Assembly: GCF_021655615.1 (NCBI RefSeq)
Contig: NZ_AP025245.1
Coordinates: 496,001 to 560,000 of the forward strand
Length of the DNA: 64,000 bases
Direction: 5' to 3'
Origin: Acidianus sp. HS-5
GTDB taxonomy: Archaea > Thermoproteota > Thermoprotei_A > Sulfolobales > Sulfolobaceae
The notes beneath the pieces were generated by a model that ran no database searches, had not been told where the DNA came from, and worked only from the letters and a program-made list of their open reading frames with translations. The position numbers and the translations under genes are program-made. Of this stretch, positions 61,174 to 64,000 are shown piece by piece. Numbering within the stretch: position 1 is the first letter of the stretch; each line of letters starts with the position of its first letter.

Positions 61174-61474
61174 TGAGTTAAACTAGTTAAAAATGTTTAA
61201 TAACCTTATGGAGTACGTTAAATCTTTTAGTTCAATCTTGTAAACGAAAGTAAATAAAAATGACATCAGACGCATTCAGATTAGAAATAGAAAAAAGGAT
61301 TTAATCATTGTTTTTATCAGCATTATGTTACACTTAGTCAGTATTATACGAAGTTAATTACTCCATGTTCATAGTCATCCTAATGAACAGCATTGCATAA
61401 TATAAACTTGTATTGGGATATTATCCGTGCTCATAAAGCAGTAACTTTTTAACGCTAATGCATTCCCTTAAACC
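61174..61474. other. Gene-free stretch before queE
   Basis: AT-rich, no gene. MTSDAFRLEIEKRI then a stop at about 61260-61304 may be a coding relic. The promoter of queE is probably ACTTTTTAACG at about 61444-61453, 22-31 bp before its ATG. Confidence 0.4.
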
Positions 61475-62092
61475 ATGTTACCTATAAGCGAAATTTTCGT
61501 AAGCTTACAAGGAGAGGGGCCTTTCTCAGGTAAGAGGGCTGTCTTCATTAGGTTCTTCGGCTGTAATCTAAGGTGTTCATGGTGCGATACTAAGTACTCC
61601 TATTACGGTAAACCTAAGCTAGTTGACAGCCTTGATGTTATGGACGATTTCATAATCCTAACGGGAGGAGAACCTACTCTTTATCAAGATATACTGACGA
61701 ATTTCCTAACAAAGGCAAAGGAGAAAGGTAGCGAAATCCTTGTAGAGACTAACGGCACTGTTCCTTTAAAAGACCACTTCGTGGAAAAGGTTGATTATTT
61801 CAGCATTTCTCCTAAGTTGTTAAACGCGGGAGTTAAGTATAGGCAGGAAGTAGTGAAAAGAAACGTTGATAAACTGAAGGAGAAGAGAAAATTATATTAC
61901 TTAAAGTTCCCGGTAATGTGGAACGACGATGTAGAGGAAGTAAAGAAATTTGTAGATTACCTAAACGTGGAAAAGAAGAAAGTTTGGTTACAGCCAATAA
62001 ATAACGAAAGGATAAGCTATTGGTGGGACGTAACGGTAAAAGAGGGATTCAATTTATCAATACAATTGCACAAGTTTGCAGGGAAAGAATGA
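61475..62092 (+). CDS. queE: QueE, 7-carboxy-7-deazaguanine synthase
   Basis: 205 residues, a short radical-SAM enzyme. C30-x3-C34-x2-C37 (FFGCNLRCSWCDTKYSY) binds the [4Fe-4S] cluster; SLQGEGPFSGKRAVFIRF is the family N-terminus, ILTGGEPTL the SAM motif, and VWLQPINNER the C-terminal region. It converts carboxy-tetrahydropterin to 7-carboxy-7-deazaguanine for archaeosine. QueC, the next step, is at 31963-32550. Confidence 0.9.
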   Translation: MLPISEIFVSLQGEGPFSGKRAVFIRFFGCNLRCSWCDTKYSYYGKPKLVDSLDVMDDFIILTGGEPTLYQDILTNFLTKAKEKGSEILVETNGTVPLKDHFVEKVDYFSISPKLLNAGVKYRQEVVKRNVDKLKEKRKLYYLKFPVMWNDDVEEVKKFVDYLNVEKKKVWLQPINNERISYWWDVTVKEGFNLSIQLHKFAGKE

Positions 62093-62458
62093 GTATTGTA
62101 TACAGCTTTATGCGTTAAAAGCTAGTTAGCCCCCATAATGAGTTAGAAAATTATTAAAGTTCTCTAGCTCAAATCGTTGACCTTATAACGTTAGTCCTCT
62201 AGGGGAGTGGGAAGATCTACTAAAGAAAATACAGTACTTACTCTTACGGATTATTTATGGCGAATCCATAAAATACTCCTAGATTTCATGTTAAGTATTT
62301 AATCTGCAATTGTGAGGAGCTCGTAGACGACTGGTTGAACTTTCACTCCTGTGAGGAGTTAAAGGAAATGTGCAATTTTAAGATAGAGGAAAACACCTTT
62401 TAGACGATAATGAGTTCATACGTTGTATAGCAAAGGGATGCGGTATGAAGCTGATTCA
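62093..62458. other. Gene-free stretch with coding-like debris
   Basis: At about 62307-62400 the plus strand reads CNCEELVDDWLNFHSCEELK and EMCNFKIEENTF then TAG, and at 62245-62270 LRIIYGESIKY. These look like pieces of a decayed small protein with cysteines, not identified. CTGTGAGGAG-type repeats (TGTGAGGAGCT, TGTGAGGAGTT) occur at about 62310 and 62350. Confidence 0.4.
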
Positions 62459-64000
62459 TCAAGTCTTCATTACCTTAGCGTGAATTATTGCAGGAGTTCC
62501 AGACTCAACCTTCCCCTTACCCCTCCTCAATGCACCTTCAACCTCGTCCGGTCTTTCAACGTATTCGTAATAGCCCCCTATTACTTCCACAGTCTTAGGC
62601 AAATCTCCTATATCAATCTCAGCACCAGGGTAATCCTTTACGTCAGGATAAACTTCCCTAACAGCCTTTTCTACAGCATTCCAACTCTTATTGTCAAAAA
62701 TCACTACTAGCGCGGGGTACTTCTTAGCTAAGTAGTAAAAAGCAGTAGGGACTCCGAATATGAAGGAACCGTCTCCAACTGTAGCTATAACGTTCTTTCC
62801 TGTAGCCATCTTATAGCCTAAAGAGGCGCCTAAGCCCCAACCCAAATGACCGAATGCAGGATCTCCGAAATATGAATTGAACTCCTTGAATTCACCGTAT
62901 TTAGGATTTAAGTCGTACTCATTAAATACAGTCCATCCCAATTTTCCGACCTCAAAGGATAAATAATCAGGGTGAATTTCCCTCATATCCCTCAATTTCT
63001 CTATCCTTTTCACTTTCTCCTCTCTCTGTCTTTCAATCTCATCTAAAACGTTCTTCTCAGCCTTCCTCTCTATTTTAAGCTTTTCGAAAAATTCATCAAC
63101 TGCAGACTGTACACAGAGGTCGCAGGGGAACTCGTAATAAGGAATGTAAGAGTACGAGGGCTCAACATCAACTTTTATAACCTTAGCATCTACCTCAGTA
63201 TATCTAGGAATCCACGGGACTTCTACCTCAACCTCAATTATTAAATCTGCATCCTTGAGGTTAAAGTGGTCTATAGACATCTTACCGTAATAGTTCACCC
63301 TTTCTCCAACGTAATTAAGCACAGGGATTTCTGCAGAGTCCGCAAACCTCTTGAGGGAATTAAACCAGCTCTCTTTCCTCCCAGCCCTCCAAGTTAAGAT
63401 GACGGGGTTTGATGACTTCATTATCATTTCCTTAGCTTTTTCTAAGAAACTGTCAGGAACGCCAGGGTAAAAAGGCTCCATCTTCTTTCCTTCATCTTTT
63501 ACCTCAGCAATGCTTACTTCCCTAGGTATTGCCAAATACACGGGACCTTGAGGTTCACTTAACGCTATTTGAATTGCCCTGGAGATTGATGAGTAAACTT
63601 GTGAAGGATCCCTTATTTCGTACTTCCACTTAACGTACTTAACTAGTTCTTCCTGGTCTGCATCCTGAGTCCAATGAATCCTTAAAGTCCTGCTTGCAGG
63701 GCTTCCCTTGTCTGTATAAGGACTTTTTCCCGCAATTACTAAGAGCGGTATCCTAGAGGAGAATGCATCAGCGATAATCCCTAGAGAGTTTAATGTCCCA
63801 GGTACTGTATGGACCATTAAGACTCCTAGCTTTCCTGATAATGAATAACCTACTGCCGCACTCGCTGCAGTTATCTCATGGGGGACTACTACGAGTTCAG
63901 GGGTTCTTAGTTTGGATGCAGCCCTTATGAATGCGGAGTAATCTGTTCCGGAAACTATGAAAACCTTGTCAGTGTACTTCGAGATCACCTTAAGTATGAG
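62459..64000 (-). CDS. Thiamine-diphosphate enzyme, acetolactate-synthase-like, 5' end outside window
   Basis: The frame is open to the right window edge: codons before GTG 63988 read LILK, so the N-terminus is outside. At least 513 residues remain. E38 (VPHEITAAS, counted from that GTG) is the catalytic glutamate that activates thiamine; GDGSFIFGVPTAFYYLAKKY followed by IFDNKSW is the TPP/metal motif. Domain order PYR, central, PP fits acetolactate synthase, benzoylformate decarboxylase and relatives. The reaction is not determined; absence of a small regulatory subunit next to it argues against classical IlvB. Confidence 0.82.
   Translation of the reverse strand, partial: LILKVISKYTDKVFIVSGTDYSAFIRAASKLRTPELVVVPHEITAASAAVGYSLSGKLGVLMVHTVPGTLNSLGIIADAFSSRIPLLVIAGKSPYTDKGSPASRTLRIHWTQDADQEELVKYVKWKYEIRDPSQVYSSISRAIQIALSEPQGPVYLAIPREVSIAEVKDEGKKMEPFYPGVPDSFLEKAKEMIMKSSNPVILTWRAGRKESWFNSLKRFADSAEIPVLNYVGERVNYYGKMSIDHFNLKDADLIIEVEVEVPWIPRYTEVDAKVIKVDVEPSYSYIPYYEFPCDLCVQSAVDEFFEKLKIERKAEKNVLDEIERQREEKVKRIEKLRDMREIHPDYLSFEVGKLGWTVFNEYDLNPKYGEFKEFNSYFGDPAFGHLGWGLGASLGYKMATGKNVIATVGDGSFIFGVPTAFYYLAKKYPALVVIFDNKSWNAVEKAVREVYPDVKDYPGAEIDIGDLPKTVEVIGGYYEYVERPDEVEGALRRGKGKVESGTPAIIHAKVMKT

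Noticed and set aside
1..64000. CRISPR array, rRNA or tRNA genes
   Set aside because: No regularly spaced direct repeats and no GC-rich cloverleaf-type or ribosomal segments were found on reading either strand.

Overview
The window reads as a chromosome segment of a thermoacidophilic crenarchaeon of the order Sulfolobales. The evidence is the gene content: a FoxA-type oxidase cluster, a CbsA-like cytochrome, CutABC-type aldehyde oxidoreductase, a MerR/MerH/MerA mercury operon, PaREP1 proteins and HEPN-MNT and VapBC pairs. Base composition is AT-rich, and TATA-like boxes often lie 25-35 bp before start codons, as expected for leaderless transcripts. The iron-oxidation type cluster points to an iron oxidiser. 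The low G+C fits Acidianus or Sulfuracidifex better than Metallosphaera; the genus is an inference.

Layout. 1-6.2 kb: the 3' part of a class III aminotransferase, a WrbA-like flavoprotein, and a methylcitrate-cycle set (PrpD, PrpB and a citrate/methylcitrate synthase) for propionyl-CoA use. 6.2-14.7 kb: a sugar-acid region bounded by two related MITE-like elements. It has a decayed half (relics of a gluconolactonase, a mannonate-dehydratase-like enzyme and two MFS transporters) and an intact half (MFS transporter, two-part altronate-dehydratase-like enzyme, enolase-superfamily dehydratase, GntR/FCD regulator). The intergenic region between the divergent intact genes carries two copies of a TGTATACAATA motif, a likely operator. 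14.7-28.1 kb: an accessory island. It holds a 1643-residue protein with two P-loop NTPase domains, a membrane segment, a long helical repeat region and a cysteine-rich tail; two broken ATPases; a frameshifted PaREP1 relative; a split Toprim-like gene; a 13-repeat ankyrin protein; a membrane-anchored winged-helix regulator facing two exported proteins; and a VapBC pair whose toxin carries an in-frame amber codon.

28.4-32.6 kb: the three-subunit molybdenum aldehyde oxidoreductase (CutB, CutC, CutA) and QueC. 32.9-49.0 kb: a respiratory cluster resembling the fox iron-oxidation genes of Sulfolobales. A minus-strand arm carries a ferredoxin-CBS protein, a NapH-like polyferredoxin, oxidase subunit I, and membrane proteins including an unreported 51-residue one. 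A plus-strand arm carries an oxidase subunit II with an altered CuA site, a CbsA-like cytochrome, its membrane partner, a second-type Cdc48 ATPase and two small membrane proteins. The arms diverge from a 405-bp promoter region.

49.3-64 kb: the mercury operon, a Fic protein with a convergent overlapping small gene, an HPP membrane protein, a HEPN-MNT pair, TldD/TldE, TrmO, QueE, several relics (exonuclease III, ABC permease), and a thiamine-diphosphate enzyme cut by the window edge. QueC and QueE act in the same 7-deazaguanine route and lie about 29 kb apart. No rRNA, tRNA or CRISPR array was seen. Most assignments rest on motif recognition by eye, without database searches.
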